The notes: generated from the sequence alone by a model not told the origin. A stretch of DNA of 64,000 nucleotides from Microbacterium cremeum (GCF_015277855.1 NZ_CP063812.1:1922001-1986000); one strand, 5' to 3'. Shown: positions 1 through 8,430, counted from the first letter of the stretch. Translations and numbers: made by a program.

Positions 1-25
1 ACGATGCTCAGCCACGCGGACAGAC

Positions 26-31
26 TAGAGT
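26..31 (+). promoter_or_regulatory. Candidate -10 box (TAGAGT) of the first hydrolase gene
   Basis: TAGAGT lies 9 nt before the ATG at 41, which would give an almost leaderless transcript. There is no recognisable -35 and no clear ribosome-binding site. This matches several other genes in the window. Confidence 0.4.
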
Positions 32-40
32 GAGGCCTCG

Positions 41-1276
41 ATGGTCGACTCCAGGCGCGCCGCGATGCGCGGCGCCAACCGCCCCGCAGACACCCGGCCG
101 ACGCCTCCTGCTCTCGTCGCCGGAATCCGCGCAGCGGTCACGGTCCTGAGCCTCGCGCTCGCGGCCGTGCTCGGCATGCTCGCCGCCGGGTCGCTGCGCA
201 TGGCACGGCGCGTCGTGACGCCCGCGCGCCGTGTGCCCGACACGCGCATCCTCGCGCTGGACACGGCGGCCCAGACGATCACGCTCGAACGGACGCCCGA
301 CACAGAGCTGCCCGGCAGGTACGGCCTGTTCACGACGGGGACCTCGGCGTACATCAAGCTCGGGTCCGTGCTCTCGGAAGACGAGACGAGCGTCAAGCGC
401 AAACTTCTCACGCACGTGGGCACCGATGCCCGTCTCTCTCCCGAGGCGGCGTTCTCGGGCTGGTACTACGAGCGGCCGGAAGAGCTCCACCTCGACTTCA
501 CCCCCGAACTGATCGGGTCCACCGTCGGACCCTGTCCGGCGTGGCTCTTCCCCGCCGGAGACGGCGAGACGTGGGTGATCCAGGTGCACGGCCGCGGCAC
601 CAATCGTGCGGAGTGCCTCCGGGCGGTGCCGGTGTTCCACTCTCTCGGCATCACGTCGCTGGTCGTGTCGTACCGCAACGACGGCGAGGCTCCGCGCAGT
701 CGCACCGGCACCTACACCCTCGGCGCGACCGAGTGGCGCGACGTCGATGCCGCCGTCGGCTTCGCGCGTCGCCGGGGCGCACGGCGCGTCATCGTCATGG
801 GCTGGTCGATGGGTGGCGCGATCGCCCTGCAGCTGGCGCTCAACTCCGCCCACGCCGACGTGGTCGCGGGGCTCGTGCTGGAGTCGCCGGTGATCGACTG
901 GCGGGTCGTGCTGGACTACCAGGCGAGACTGCAGAAGGTGCCCAACGCGGTCAGCGGGCTGGCGATCGGCGCCCTGCAGGCCGAGTGGGCCGCACCGCTC
1001 ACGCGGTCCGGCGGCGCGATCCGCTTCGACGAGCTCGACGTCGTGGCTCGCGCCGGCGAGCTGCGGCATCCCATACTCATCCTGCACAGCGACGACGACG
1101 GATTCGTGCCGTCGGACGCTTCGCACGATCTCGTCCTCGCCCGCCCGGACCTCGTGCAGATGCAGGTGTTCGACGTCGCACGGCACACCAAGCTGTGGAA
1201 CTACGACCAGGCGCGCTGGAGCGAGACGATCCGCTCCTGGCTCACCGCGCAGGGCCTGGCCGCACCCGAGGCGTGA
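41..1276 (+). CDS. Membrane-anchored alpha/beta hydrolase (serine hydrolase)
   Basis: This is a 411-residue protein with one hydrophobic segment at about residues 27-50, so the catalytic domain probably sits outside the membrane. The hydrolase core starts near residue 180 (VIQVHGRG). It contains the nucleophile elbow GWSMGG, an acidic residue in HSDDDGF and a late histidine (ARHTKLW), which together complete a Ser-Asp-His triad. Family members are esterases or peptidase-like hydrolases, and the substrate cannot be read from the sequence. It ends one base before the convergent sufE gene, with no visible terminator between them. The ATG at 41 is preferred because of the -10-like box just upstream; ATG at 65 is an alternative. 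Confidence 0.8.
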   Translation: MVDSRRAAMRGANRPADTRPTPPALVAGIRAAVTVLSLALAAVLGMLAAGSLRMARRVVTPARRVPDTRILALDTAAQTITLERTPDTELPGRYGLFTTGTSAYIKLGSVLSEDETSVKRKLLTHVGTDARLSPEAAFSGWYYERPEELHLDFTPELIGSTVGPCPAWLFPAGDGETWVIQVHGRGTNRAECLRAVPVFHSLGITSLVVSYRNDGEAPRSRTGTYTLGATEWRDVDAAVGFARRRGARRVIVMGWSMGGAIALQLALNSAHADVVAGLVLESPVIDWRVVLDYQARLQKVPNAVSGLAIGALQAEWAAPLTRSGGAIRFDELDVVARAGELRHPILILHSDDDGFVPSDASHDLVLARPDLVQMQVFDVARHTKLWNYDQARWSETIRSWLTAQGLAAPEA

Positions 1277-1277
1277 C

Positions 1278-1724
1278 TCAGGCCGGGGCCTTCTCGCGCA
1301 CCTGGCGCTGCGCCCGCAGGAGCATGCCCGTCATGCCGGCCAGACGCAGTGGTGACACCGCGCGCGTGAGACCGAGGGTCTGCGGATAGTCCGCCGGCAC
1401 GGCGAGCACCTCGTCGGCGGCGAGTCCGGTCAGTCCCTGCGCGAGGATGCTCGCGAAGCCGCGCGTCGTGGGGGCCTCGGGCGGTGCGGTGGCGTGCATC
1501 GCGACGGTGCCGTCGGCGTCGACATCGAGAACGATGTACACCGGCGACTGGCATTCCAGCACCCGCTCGCAGAGCTCCGGATGCCCGTCGTACTCGGCGG
1601 GGATCGGCGGGAGCTCCTGGGAGTACTCCAGCAGCAGCTGCAGTCGCTCGGGCTCGGGCAGCTCCAGGAACTCATCGCGGATCTCGGCGAGACGCGCAGG
1701 CAGCACGGCGTTCATCCCCTCCAT
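1278..1724 (-). CDS. sufE: SufE family cysteine-desulfurase partner
   Basis: The 148-residue protein has the SufE layout: a helical N-terminus (LPEPERLQLLLEYSQELPP), then the sulfur-accepting loop with Cys58 in ECQSPV. SufE proteins take persulfide sulfur from a SufS-type desulfurase and pass it to the Fe-S scaffold in the cytoplasm. It follows sseA by 33 nt on the same strand, so the two probably share a transcript. No sufS, sufB, sufC or sufD lies in the window, so it is detached from the main suf operon, which is common for the actinobacterial sseA-sufE pair. A second ATG four codons in is possible. Confidence 0.88.
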   Translation of the reverse strand: MEGMNAVLPARLAEIRDEFLELPEPERLQLLLEYSQELPPIPAEYDGHPELCERVLECQSPVYIVLDVDADGTVAMHATAPPEAPTTRGFASILAQGLTGLAADEVLAVPADYPQTLGLTRAVSPLRLAGMTGMLLRAQRQVREKAPA

Positions 1725-1757
1725 CGTCCCATGCCGCGGATGCCTCGGGCGTGCCGC

Positions 1758-2654
1758 TCAGAGGTCTCCCGGTTCCGCGCCCGTCGCGATCGGAACGCGC
1801 ACGGCGCTGCCCCACTCGGTCCAGGACCCGTCGTAGTTGCGCACGTCGCCGAAGCCCAGGAGGTGCTTGAGCACGAACCACGTGTGGCTCGACCGCTCGC
1901 CGATGCGGCAGTACGCCACGATGCTGTCGTCGTCCTGGAGCCCGACCTCGCCGCGGTAGAGGGCGTCGAGTTCGGCTCGCGACTTGAAGCCGCCGTCGTC
2001 CGCGACGGCGCGCGCCCACGGAACGCTCCGTGCGGTGGGGATGTGGCCGGCGCGCAACGCCCCCTCCTCGGGGTAGGCGGGTGCGGACGTGCGCGACCCG
2101 TCGTACTCCTCGGGAGAGCGGACGTCGATCAGCGGGCCCTTGCCGAGGTGTGCGAGCACGTCCTCCTTGTACGCGCGCAGGACGCTGTCGTCGCGCTCGA
2201 CGACGGGGTAGTCCGTGGGCTCGCGCGACGTCGTCTCGGTCGTGACGGGGCGTCCTTCGGCGATCCACTTGTCGCGACCGCCGTCGAGCAGGCGCACGTC
2301 GGCGTGACCGAAGAGCGAGAAGACCCACAGCGCGTACGCCGCCCACCAGTTGTTCTTGTCGCCGTAGATCACCACGGTGTCGTCGCGCGCGATGCCCTTG
2401 CGGCTGAGGAGCGCGGCGAACCCCGCCCCATCGATGTAGTCGCGCACGACGGGATCGTTCAGCTCGGTGTGCCAGTCGACCTTGACCGCTCCGGGGATGT
2501 GACCCGTCTCGTAGAGGAGGACGTCCTCGTCGGACTCGACCACCACGAGACCGGGCTCGCCCAGGTGGGAGTGAAGCCACTCGCCCGTCACGAGGCGGCC
2601 GGGCTCGGCGTACTCGGCGAACTTGGGGGACGAGGTGTCGTGCTCGACGGTCAT
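1758..2654 (-). CDS. sseA: Thiosulfate/3-mercaptopyruvate sulfurtransferase (two rhodanese domains)
   Basis: The 298-residue length fits two tandem rhodanese domains. The first (about 20-150) is inactive and structural. The second (about 175-290) carries the active-site loop [12 protein letters not shown] with Cys249 as the persulfide-forming residue. The enzyme moves sulfane sulfur from thiosulfate or mercaptopyruvate to thiophilic acceptors. Its coupling to sufE suggests a role in sulfur supply. Start: ATG at 2654, preceded on the coding strand by an AGGAG-like site. It is divergent from zapE across about 150 bp. Confidence 0.88.
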   Translation of the reverse strand: MTVEHDTSSPKFAEYAEPGRLVTGEWLHSHLGEPGLVVVESDEDVLLYETGHIPGAVKVDWHTELNDPVVRDYIDGAGFAALLSRKGIARDDTVVIYGDKNNWWAAYALWVFSLFGHADVRLLDGGRDKWIAEGRPVTTETTSREPTDYPVVERDDSVLRAYKEDVLAHLGKGPLIDVRSPEEYDGSRTSAPAYPEEGALRAGHIPTARSVPWARAVADDGGFKSRAELDALYRGEVGLQDDDSIVAYCRIGERSSHTWFVLKHLLGFGDVRNYDGSWTEWGSAVRVPIATGAEPGDL

Positions 2655-2806
2655 GGCTGCTCCTGGACGCGGTAGGTGTCTGACCCGGCTGCCGCGCCCG
2701 GGTCGGGGCGCGTTCGGTGACGGTTAGGGTTGAACCGTCGTGTCCGACCCTAGATTCCCGGACGCGCGAGCACAGCCCCGTTGTAAGACTCCGACACAGG
2801 ATCCCC

Positions 2807-3835
2807 ATGACCCTCCCCGCCGCGCGCACGGGCGTCGTCCACCTGGCCGAGCGGACCCCGCAGCTCACCGGCGCCGAGATGGTCGCCGCGCTGGTTCCGC
2901 CGCCGCAGTTCACCGACGCCGCGTTCGACACCTACCGTGCTGACCCGGCGTTCCCGTCGCAGCAGGACGCGAAGGATCTTCTCGGCGTGTTCTCCGGTGC
3001 CGCAGGTCCGGTCAAGGGAGGTCTGTTCCGTCGCGCCAAGCGCCCCGATGTGAGGCCCGGCGTCTACCTCGACGGCGGGTTCGGTGTCGGGAAGACCCAC
3101 CTGCTCGCCGCCGTCTACCATGCGATGCCGGCGCGGCGGAAGTACTTCGGCTCGTTCATCGAGTACACCGCTCTGGTCGGAGCGCTGGGCTACCAGAACA
3201 CCGTCGAACTGTTCCGCGGCTCCGATCTGCTGTGCATCGACGAGTTCGAGCTCGACGACCCGGGCGACACCATGGTGATGACGCGGCTGCTCGGCGAACT
3301 CGTCGCCTCGGGGACGCGGCTGGCCGCGACATCCAACACGCCGCCCAACGCGCTCGGCGAGGGCCGGTTCGCCGCACAGGACTTCCTGCGCGAGATCCAC
3401 GCGATGGCCTCCAGCTTCCAGACGATCCGCATCGACGGGACGGACTATCGCCACCGTGCCGTCGACGGGCACGCCGCGGTGCTGACGGCGCCCGAGTACG
3501 ACGCGGCGATCGCGGATGCCGCGTCCCGCGGTGTCGCCTCGGATGACGCGTTCGACGATCTCGTCGCCCACCTCGCCCGGGTGCACCCGTCGCGGTACAT
3601 CAAACTGATCGATGATCTCTCGGTGGTCGGCATCCGGGATGTCACGCCGTTCACCGACCAGTCGGCCGCGCTGCGCTTCGTGGCGTTCATCGACCGTGTC
3701 TACGACGCCGAGCTGCCCATCCGCGCAACCGGCACATCGCTTGACCTCGTCTTCCCCGACGAGATGCTCTCGGGCGGCTATCGCAAGAAGTATCTGCGGG
3801 CCATCTCGCGACTGGTCGCATCCACTCTCGCCTGA
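2807..3835 (+). CDS. zapE: ZapE/AFG1-like cell-division ATPase
   Basis: The 342-residue AFG1-type ATPase has Walker A GGFGVGKT at residues 90-97, Walker B LLCIDEFELDD near 138, and a sensor-like AATSNTPPN segment. ZapE acts at the division ring in proteobacteria, and AFG1 proteins are membrane-linked ATPases. The actinobacterial role is less clear. The ATG at 2807 is chosen because AGGA (2798-2801) sits five bases upstream. A GTG at 2717 in frame would add 30 unlikely residues across the promoter region shared with sseA. The gene stands alone and is followed by the amt control region. Confidence 0.85.
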   Translation: MTLPAARTGVVHLAERTPQLTGAEMVAALVPPPQFTDAAFDTYRADPAFPSQQDAKDLLGVFSGAAGPVKGGLFRRAKRPDVRPGVYLDGGFGVGKTHLLAAVYHAMPARRKYFGSFIEYTALVGALGYQNTVELFRGSDLLCIDEFELDDPGDTMVMTRLLGELVASGTRLAATSNTPPNALGEGRFAAQDFLREIHAMASSFQTIRIDGTDYRHRAVDGHAAVLTAPEYDAAIADAASRGVASDDAFDDLVAHLARVHPSRYIKLIDDLSVVGIRDVTPFTDQSAALRFVAFIDRVYDAELPIRATGTSLDLVFPDEMLSGGYRKKYLRAISRLVASTLA

Positions 3836-3890
3836 TTCCCGGCGTCGACTCGGCCCCGCGAAACACGATGTTTACGCGGCACGGGTGTGC

Positions 3891-3906
3891 GTAACGTGCG
3901 GGAAAC
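3891..3906 (+). promoter_or_regulatory. GlnR-type nitrogen-control box upstream of amt
   Basis: GTAAC, six bases, then GAAAC: an exact match to the actinobacterial GlnR consensus gTnAc-n6-GaAAc. It sits 118 bp before the amt ATG. Three further GAAAC half-sites occur at 3860, 3925 and 3940. Regulation of amt by GlnR is established in Streptomyces and mycobacteria; here it is inferred from the site. Confidence 0.6.
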
Positions 3907-4023
3907 ACACCTTGGCGCGCCCCGGAAACCACCGGTCGCGAAACTGGCTTGGCCCGGACAGTCCACGACCCGAGTGCGACGCTGCGGCAGCTTGAGTAAC
4001 ACGACACATGGATGAGGAATCTC

Positions 4024-5247
4024 ATGGATAGCGGAAACTACGCGTGGTCGATCGCAGCAACGGCGCTCGTTCTGTTCATGACGCCCGGCGTCGCCTTCTT
4101 CTACGGCGGACTCGTGAAGGCGAAGAGCGTCGTCAGCATGATGATGATGAGCTTCGGCGCGCTCGGCCTGGTGAGCGTGCTGTGGATCCTCTACGGATTC
4201 AACATGAGCCTGGGCGGCGGGACGTTCGCCTTCTCGGGCAACCCGTTCTCGGACTTCGGGCTCGCCTCGGCTGACAGCGCGACGCTCGTCGGCGCCACCT
4301 TCGGCGCCACCTTCGCGATCATCACGGTCGCGCTGATCTCGGGTGCCATCGCCGACCGCGCCAAGTTCGGATCGTGGATGATCTTCGCCGGCGTGTTCGC
4401 CACGCTCGTCTACTTCCCGGTCGCAGCGTGGGTGTGGGGAGACGGCTGGATCTTCAACTGGGGTGAGAGCACCGGACTGCCGGCCGTCATCGACTACGCG
4501 GGTGGTACCGCCGTCCACATCAACGCCGGTGCCGCCGCTCTCGCCCTCGCCCTCGTCCTCGGCAAGCGCATCGGCTTCCAGAAGGGCATCCACAAGCCCC
4601 ACAACGTGCCGCTGACGCTGCTGGGCGCCGCGATCCTGTGGTTCGGCTGGTTCGGGTTCAACGCCGGCGCCGAGGGCACCTTCGGTCTTCTCGGTCCGGA
4701 GAACACCAGCGCGGGCACGATCGTCATCAACACGCTCGGCGCGACCGCTGCCGCGATCCTCGCGTGGATGATCGTCGAGAAGGTCAAGGACGGCAAGGCC
4801 ACGTCGGTCGGAGCCGCCTCGGGTGCTGTCGCCGGTCTCGTCGCGATCACCCCGGCGTGCGCCAACCTGACGCCCGGATGGGCCCTTCTGCTCGGACTCG
4901 TCGCCGGTGCCGTGTGCGCCATCGCCGTGGAGCTCAAGTGGAAGCTCGGGTTCGACGACTCGCTCGACGTCGTCGGCATCCACCTCGTCGGTGGTCTCAT
5001 CGGCACGCTGTACCTGGGCTTCTTCGCCACCGAGACCGGCCTGTTCGTCGGTGGCGACGCCGGCCAGCTCGTGTCGCAGAGCGTCGCCGCGATCGGAGTC
5101 CTGGTGTACTCCTTCGTCGTCTCCTTCGTCGTCGGCTTGATCATCGAGAAGACCATGGGCTTCCGGGTCAAGAACGAGGACGAGATCGCCGGCGTCGACT
5201 CCGTCGTCCACGGCGAAGAGGGATACCTCCTCGACGAGCGCGTCTGA
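4024..5247 (+). CDS. amt: Ammonium transporter (Amt family)
   Basis: The 407-residue protein has the eleven-helix Amt/MEP/Rh pattern. It opens with SWSI-like helix 1 and FMTPGVAFFYGGL, the Amt signature DYAGGTAVHINAG lies near 160 and carries one pore histidine, and VVGIHLVGGLIGTL near 315 carries the second. It conducts ammonium into the cell across the cytoplasmic membrane under nitrogen limitation. ATG 4024 is preferred over ATG 4012 because GAGGAA at 4014-4019 gives a well-placed ribosome-binding site. The glnK and glnD genes that often follow amt in actinobacteria are absent; a terminator follows instead. A GlnR-like box upstream suggests nitrogen control. Confidence 0.93.
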   Translation: MDSGNYAWSIAATALVLFMTPGVAFFYGGLVKAKSVVSMMMMSFGALGLVSVLWILYGFNMSLGGGTFAFSGNPFSDFGLASADSATLVGATFGATFAIITVALISGAIADRAKFGSWMIFAGVFATLVYFPVAAWVWGDGWIFNWGESTGLPAVIDYAGGTAVHINAGAAALALALVLGKRIGFQKGIHKPHNVPLTLLGAAILWFGWFGFNAGAEGTFGLLGPENTSAGTIVINTLGATAAAILAWMIVEKVKDGKATSVGAASGAVAGLVAITPACANLTPGWALLLGLVAGAVCAIAVELKWKLGFDDSLDVVGIHLVGGLIGTLYLGFFATETGLFVGGDAGQLVSQSVAAIGVLVYSFVVSFVVGLIIEKTMGFRVKNEDEIAGVDSVVHGEEGYLLDERV

Positions 5248-5267
5248 CCGCATCGTCAGACCCCTCA

Positions 5268-5305
5268 GGGGCGTCGCGGCTTCCCCCCGGCCGCGGCGCC
5301 CCTTT
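5268..5305 (+). terminator. Rho-independent terminator after amt
   Basis: A 13-bp stem (GGGGCGTCGCGGC with GCCGCGGCGCCCC, one G-T pair) has an 8-nt C-rich loop and is followed by TTT. It lies 20 nt after the amt stop. Confidence 0.8.
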
Positions 5306-5314
5306 ACCGTGCCC

Positions 5315-5320
5315 TATCGT
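5315..5320 (+). promoter_or_regulatory. Candidate -10 box for a leaderless start of the PemK-like gene
   Basis: TATCGT is followed by six bases and the GTG at 5327. The spacing places the transcription start at or next to the start codon. Confidence 0.4.
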
Positions 5321-5326
5321 GAACGC

Positions 5327-5839
5327 GTGACCGAGCCCTCCCGATTTCTCGCGCGACTGGCGCGCCTCTTCCGCCGGCGGATGCCGTCATCCGCCGCGCC
5401 GACCCCGCGCAGCGCGATCCGCGGCGACGCCGGCACCGTGGAAGTCCCGCCGCCGTCGCCTGACGCGCTTCGGATCACGTACTCGCCCGATCCCGACGGC
5501 AACCCCGATGCGGGCGAGATCGTCTGGACGTGGGTCCCGTACAACGAGAACGACGGTCGCGGGAAGGACCGCCCCGTGCTGGTCATCGCGCGACAGGACG
5601 AGCACCGCGTCTACGCGGTCCGGCTCACCAGCAAGGCCCACGAGGGCGACCGCGACTTCCTCGCGATCGGCACGGGGGAGTGGGACTCCCGTCGTCGGCC
5701 CTCGTGGGTGGACGTCGAGCAGATCTACAGCGTGCATCGAGACGGCATGCGGCGCGAGGCATCCGCGCTCGATCTGGATCGATTCGTGCGGATCGCCGAC
5801 GTCCTGCACCGCCGCTACGGCTGGCCCGTCGGGCACTGA
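5327..5839 (+). CDS. PemK/MazF-like protein without an antitoxin gene
   Basis: This is a 170-residue protein. The C-terminal 115 residues resemble the MazF/PemK fold: IVWTWVPYNENDGRGKDRPVLVIARQ matches the strand that begins such toxins, and the segment PSWVDVEQIYSV comes later. The N-terminal 50 residues are basic and proline-rich and are not part of that fold. MazF toxins cut mRNA and are normally paired with a small antitoxin, but no antitoxin-sized gene lies on either side (a terminator before, a terminator and tRNAs after). It may be a domesticated relative rather than a toxin. GTG 5327 is favoured over GTG 5309 by the TATCGT box six bases upstream. Confidence 0.65.
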   Translation: MTEPSRFLARLARLFRRRMPSSAAPTPRSAIRGDAGTVEVPPPSPDALRITYSPDPDGNPDAGEIVWTWVPYNENDGRGKDRPVLVIARQDEHRVYAVRLTSKAHEGDRDFLAIGTGEWDSRRRPSWVDVEQIYSVHRDGMRREASALDLDRFVRIADVLHRRYGWPVGH

Positions 5840-5854
5840 CGGACCACGAACGAA

Positions 5855-5881
5855 AAGGCCCGGTCGCTGTGACCGGGCCTT
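5855..5881. terminator. Bidirectional terminator between the PemK-like gene and tRNA-Val(CAC)
   Basis: AAGGCCCGGTC and GACCGGGCCTT form a perfect 11-bp stem with a 5-nt loop, flanked by A residues on the left and TCT on the right. It can end the plus-strand gene and the minus-strand tRNA. Confidence 0.8.
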
Positions 5882-5888
5882 CTATCGG

Positions 5889-5961
5889 TGGGCGATACCA
5901 GACTCGAACTGATGACCTCTTCCGTGTGAAGGAAGCGCGCTACCAACTGCGCCAATCGCCC
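5889..5961 (-). tRNA. tRNA-Val (anticodon CAC)
   Basis: The minus strand reads a full cloverleaf. The acceptor pair is GGGCGAT/ATCGCCC, the D arm contains GCGCAGTTGGTAGCGC, the anticodon stem CTTCC/GGAAG encloses TTCACAC (anticodon CAC), and the T arm has GTTCGAGTC. CCA is not encoded. It reads GTG codons and is nearly identical to the Val(GAC) gene at 6345, in inverted orientation. Confidence 0.93.
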
Positions 5962-6116
5962 GTTCCCCGAGGGGGACGAGTAACGATCCTACCGGATGTG
6001 GAGGCCTGGCTCGAACCAGCAGAGGTGACACGCGCGGGGCGCGTTCGGTTTTGCATGACGCCGAGGATCGGCTAAAGTCTTTCAAGTGCCCAGGATGCGA
6101 ATCCGGGGAACGAAAT

Positions 6117-6189
6117 GCGGATGTAGCGCAGTTGGTAGCGCATCACCTTGCCAAGGTGAGGGTCGCGAGTTCGAGTCTCGTCATCCGCT
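6117..6189 (+). tRNA. tRNA-Gly (anticodon GCC)
   Basis: The acceptor stem is GCGGATG/CATCCGC. The anticodon stem CACCT/AGGTG holds TGCCA, giving anticodon GCC. The T arm has GTTCGAGTC. The discriminator is T, and CCA is not encoded. It is the first of three plus-strand tRNA genes and reads the dominant glycine codon GGC. Confidence 0.93.
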
Positions 6190-6243
6190 CGAGTGCAGGG
6201 ATCCCCTCCGGGGGATCGCGGCACGTGGGGTCAAACCACACGC

Positions 6244-6317
6244 GGTGGCGTGGCCGAGCGGCTAGGCACCGGCCTGCAAAGCCGTTTACACGGGTTCGAA
6301 TCCCGTCGCCACCTCCA
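6244..6317 (+). tRNA. tRNA-Cys (anticodon GCA)
   Basis: The acceptor stem is GGTGGCG/CGCCACC. The anticodon loop CTGCAAA gives GCA, the T arm is GGGTTCGAATCCC, and the 3' end TCCA is encoded. It lies 54 nt after tRNA-Gly. Confidence 0.93.
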
Positions 6318-6344
6318 CTCCCGGTCCCGACCGGAGTTCGACTC

Positions 6345-6419
6345 GGGCGATTGGCGCAGCGGTAGCGCGCTTCCCTGACACGGAAGAGGTCACTGGTTCG
6401 ATCCCAGTATCGCCCACCA
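6345..6419 (+). tRNA. tRNA-Val (anticodon GAC)
   Basis: The acceptor stem is GGGCGAT/ATCGCCC. The anticodon stem CTTCC/GGAAG encloses CTGACAC (anticodon GAC), the T arm has GGTTCGATCC, and ACCA is encoded at the 3' end. It serves the GTC/GTT codons that dominate the valine usage here. Confidence 0.93.
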
Positions 6420-6424
6420 CCTGA

Positions 6425-6448
6425 AACCCCCGGCTCGCCGGGGGTTTT
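6425..6448 (+). terminator. Rho-independent terminator of the tRNA cluster
   Basis: AACCCCCGGC and GCCGGGGGTT pair around a 2-nt loop and are followed by TT, a few bases after the last tRNA. Confidence 0.85.
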
Positions 6449-6694
6449 CGCTGTCTACGGGGTTCTCGCCGATCGCCCCGCGCGCGCAGGCCGCGAGCCG
6501 CTTCCGGTCTGCCGGTCAGGCGAACCTGGGAGTCTCCTGGGTCGCGTCATGTCCCGACCACGCGCGCGTCTTGATAGGTGTTCGCGTTCTGCACCGCCAC
6601 CCGTTCGGTGCGACGACCGAGCCGACCTCGCTACCCGAGCGATGTCGTCCGCTGTCCCTCGTGACAGCGTGCCTTCTCGACCTGGAGCATCCAC

Positions 6695-8122
6695 ATGTCC
6701 CCACTCTTCCGCGCGCGCTCGAGGCGTGCCCTCATCGCAGGCGCAGTGACCGTCGGCATCGTCTCGATGGCAGCGGCTCCGGGCGCGTACGCGGCCGGAT
6801 CCACCGTCAATCCGTTCGCGTCGAGCCGGGGATTCACCGTCGTCGCGAGCGGCGACGTGAGCCTCGGCAACCACGAGCTCGAGGGCTCCGTCGCTGCGGG
6901 CGGGACGCTGTCGACGCCGTCTGCCAACTATCCGCTCATCCACCATGTGGCAGGAAGCGCTGACTACACCGTGCCGCTCGTCGATGGCGTGCCCGTGCGA
7001 ATCCTCGCCGGCCGCCTGGGAGGCGGCACCTTCGACGTCACGAACGCCGGCGCGACGAGCGGCACGCCCGAATGGAACGCGACCGCCAAGCTCGTCGACA
7101 CCACCGACGTCACGGCGGCGCCCGATGCCGGACAGGTGATGCTGCAGAGTGCGGCCGGTGGTGTCGTGCACCTGCCTCGCATGCCTTACGACGAGGCGGC
7201 GCTCGACGCGGTCGCGACGGATCAGGACTCCGTCGCGGCGTACCTCGGCTCCACGGCAGCAGCCGCTTCGTGCCTGACGGCGATGTACGACACCGACAGC
7301 GTCAACCACGTCACGGTCGAAGACCAGGGCGGGCTCGTGTTCCCCAGCGGCTTCGCCGACGACCGGCCCAACGTGCTGGACTACGCCGACCTCGTCGGCG
7401 AGTGGGGCCCGAAGGTGATCAAGCAGGACCGATTCGACGGCTACGTCCCGACCGCACAGGCTCCGCTGATCATCCGAGTTCCCTCCGGCACCACCGCGAT
7501 CGGGCCGGTCAACATCGAGGGCTGGAGCGCTCAGCAGGGCGCTCAGCAGACGCTGGCGAGATTCATCATGCTCGACCTGTCGGAGATCGCCGGTCCGGTG
7601 ACGGTGAGCGGGCTCGAGCTCGGCGCCGTCTTCGCGCCGAACGCGGACGTCACGTTCGACTCGGGAATCTCGCACAACGGTCAGTGGATCACGCGCTCGT
7701 TCACCGCACACGGCGGCGGGGAACTGCACCACCACCTCTTCGGCGGCGAGATCCCGTGCACGCAGACGGATCCGGTTGACCCCACCGACCCGACTGACCC
7801 GGTGGACCCCACGGACCCGACCGACCCGGTGGACCCGACCGACCCGGTGGACCCGACCGACCCGGTGGACCCCACCGACCCGGTGGACCCCACCGACCCG
7901 GTGGACCCGACCGATCCGGTGGACCCCACTGACCCGACCGAGCCGACCGACACCGACTCCCCGGCAGATCCCTCGGCCGGACCCGCCGGCACGGCAGCTC
8001 AGACCGGCGCCCTCGCCGTCACGGGCGGAACGGTCAGCGGACTGGCGATCGCCGCCGGCGTCGCGTTGCTCGGGGCGGGCCTCCTGCTCGTCGCGAGGCG
8101 TCGACGCGCCGGGGTCCGCTGA
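6695..8122 (+). CDS. Cell-wall-anchored surface protein with choice-of-anchor A domain
   Basis: This is a 475-residue exported protein. A signal peptide (basic RARSRRAL, hydrophobic core, AYA cleavage near 33) is followed by the choice-of-anchor A type domain, which opens with [18 protein letters not shown] and runs to about residue 355. Next come about 60 residues of D-P-V/T repeats that make a rigid stalk. The C-terminus has LAVTG, a hydrophobic helix and the basic tail RRRRAGVR: a sorting signal of the LAXTG type used by class E sortases of high-GC actinobacteria. The protein is therefore probably linked to the peptidoglycan and may be an adhesin. Start: ATG with GGAG about 8 nt upstream. 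No sortase gene is in the window. The 245 bp before it, down to the tRNA terminator, hold no other recognisable element. Confidence 0.82.
   Translation: MSPLFRARSRRALIAGAVTVGIVSMAAAPGAYAAGSTVNPFASSRGFTVVASGDVSLGNHELEGSVAAGGTLSTPSANYPLIHHVAGSADYTVPLVDGVPVRILAGRLGGGTFDVTNAGATSGTPEWNATAKLVDTTDVTAAPDAGQVMLQSAAGGVVHLPRMPYDEAALDAVATDQDSVAAYLGSTAAAASCLTAMYDTDSVNHVTVEDQGGLVFPSGFADDRPNVLDYADLVGEWGPKVIKQDRFDGYVPTAQAPLIIRVPSGTTAIGPVNIEGWSAQQGAQQTLARFIMLDLSEIAGPVTVSGLELGAVFAPNADVTFDSGISHNGQWITRSFTAHGGGELHHHLFGGEIPCTQTDPVDPTDPTDPVDPTDPTDPVDPTDPVDPTDPVDPTDPVDPTDPVDPTDPVDPTDPTEPTDTDSPADPSAGPAGTAAQTGALAVTGGTVSGLAIAAGVALLGAGLLLVARRRRAGVR
7769..7946 (+). repeat. Tandem 18-bp-type repeat coding the Asp-Pro stalk
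   Basis: Units of GACCCG-GTGGAC-CCSACC type repeat about nine times in frame and code D-P-V-D-P-T with D-P-T variants. The third-base variation among units shows they are diverging. Such arrays change length by slippage, so the stalk length probably varies between strains. Confidence 0.85.
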
Positions 8123-8179
8123 GCCCGCCTCGCATCCGTCCGCACGCCGAGCGGTGACGTCGGCAGGTGCGTTCCCGGC

Positions 8180-8219
8180 GACGCCGGCGCGACCCCGAAG
8201 CGGGGGCCGCGCCGGCGTC
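8180..8219. terminator. Bidirectional hairpin between the surface protein and the KTSC gene
   Basis: A perfect 12-bp stem GACGCCGGCGCG/CGCGCCGGCGTC lies in the gap between two convergent genes. Its right end covers the KTSC stop codon. No T-run follows, so it may act as a weak intrinsic terminator. Confidence 0.55.
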
Positions 8220-8430
8220 ATCGCACATGACGGGCCGGATAGACGTCCCGGATGCGGTCGCGGAAGAAGCGCCCGGCGCTGTCGGCGTCGAGCAGCCCGC
8301 GGTAGACCGCTCGCGGCACGGCGTAGTACCGGTACACCTCGCCAGAGGTGAACTCCAGTTCCAGCAGAGCGGTGTCGGGGTCGTACCCCGCCGACGCGAT
8401 CGCGCTCGAGTCCAGATGCCTACGCCTCAT
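8218..8430 (-). CDS. KTSC domain small protein
   Basis: The 70-residue protein shows the KTSC pattern: a short strand with serines (LDSSAIASAGYD), then LLELEFTSGEVYRYYAVP and a GRFFRDRIRD tail. KTSC domains are small stand-alone or C-terminal modules in bacteria and phages. They have been linked to RNA or nucleic-acid enzymes, but no activity is established. It lies 61 nt downstream of the Cys-type hydrolase on the same strand and could be co-transcribed. Confidence 0.75.
   Translation of the reverse strand: MRRRHLDSSAIASAGYDPDTALLELEFTSGEVYRYYAVPRAVYRGLLDADSAGRFFRDRIRDVYPARHVR

Noticed and set aside
5840..6450. tRNA cluster considered as an integration site
   Set aside because: No integrase, no direct repeats of tRNA 3' ends, and ordinary chromosomal genes on both sides.
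7769..7946. Repeat array considered as a CRISPR
   Set aside because: Units are contiguous without spacers and code an in-frame Asp-Pro stalk in a surface protein.
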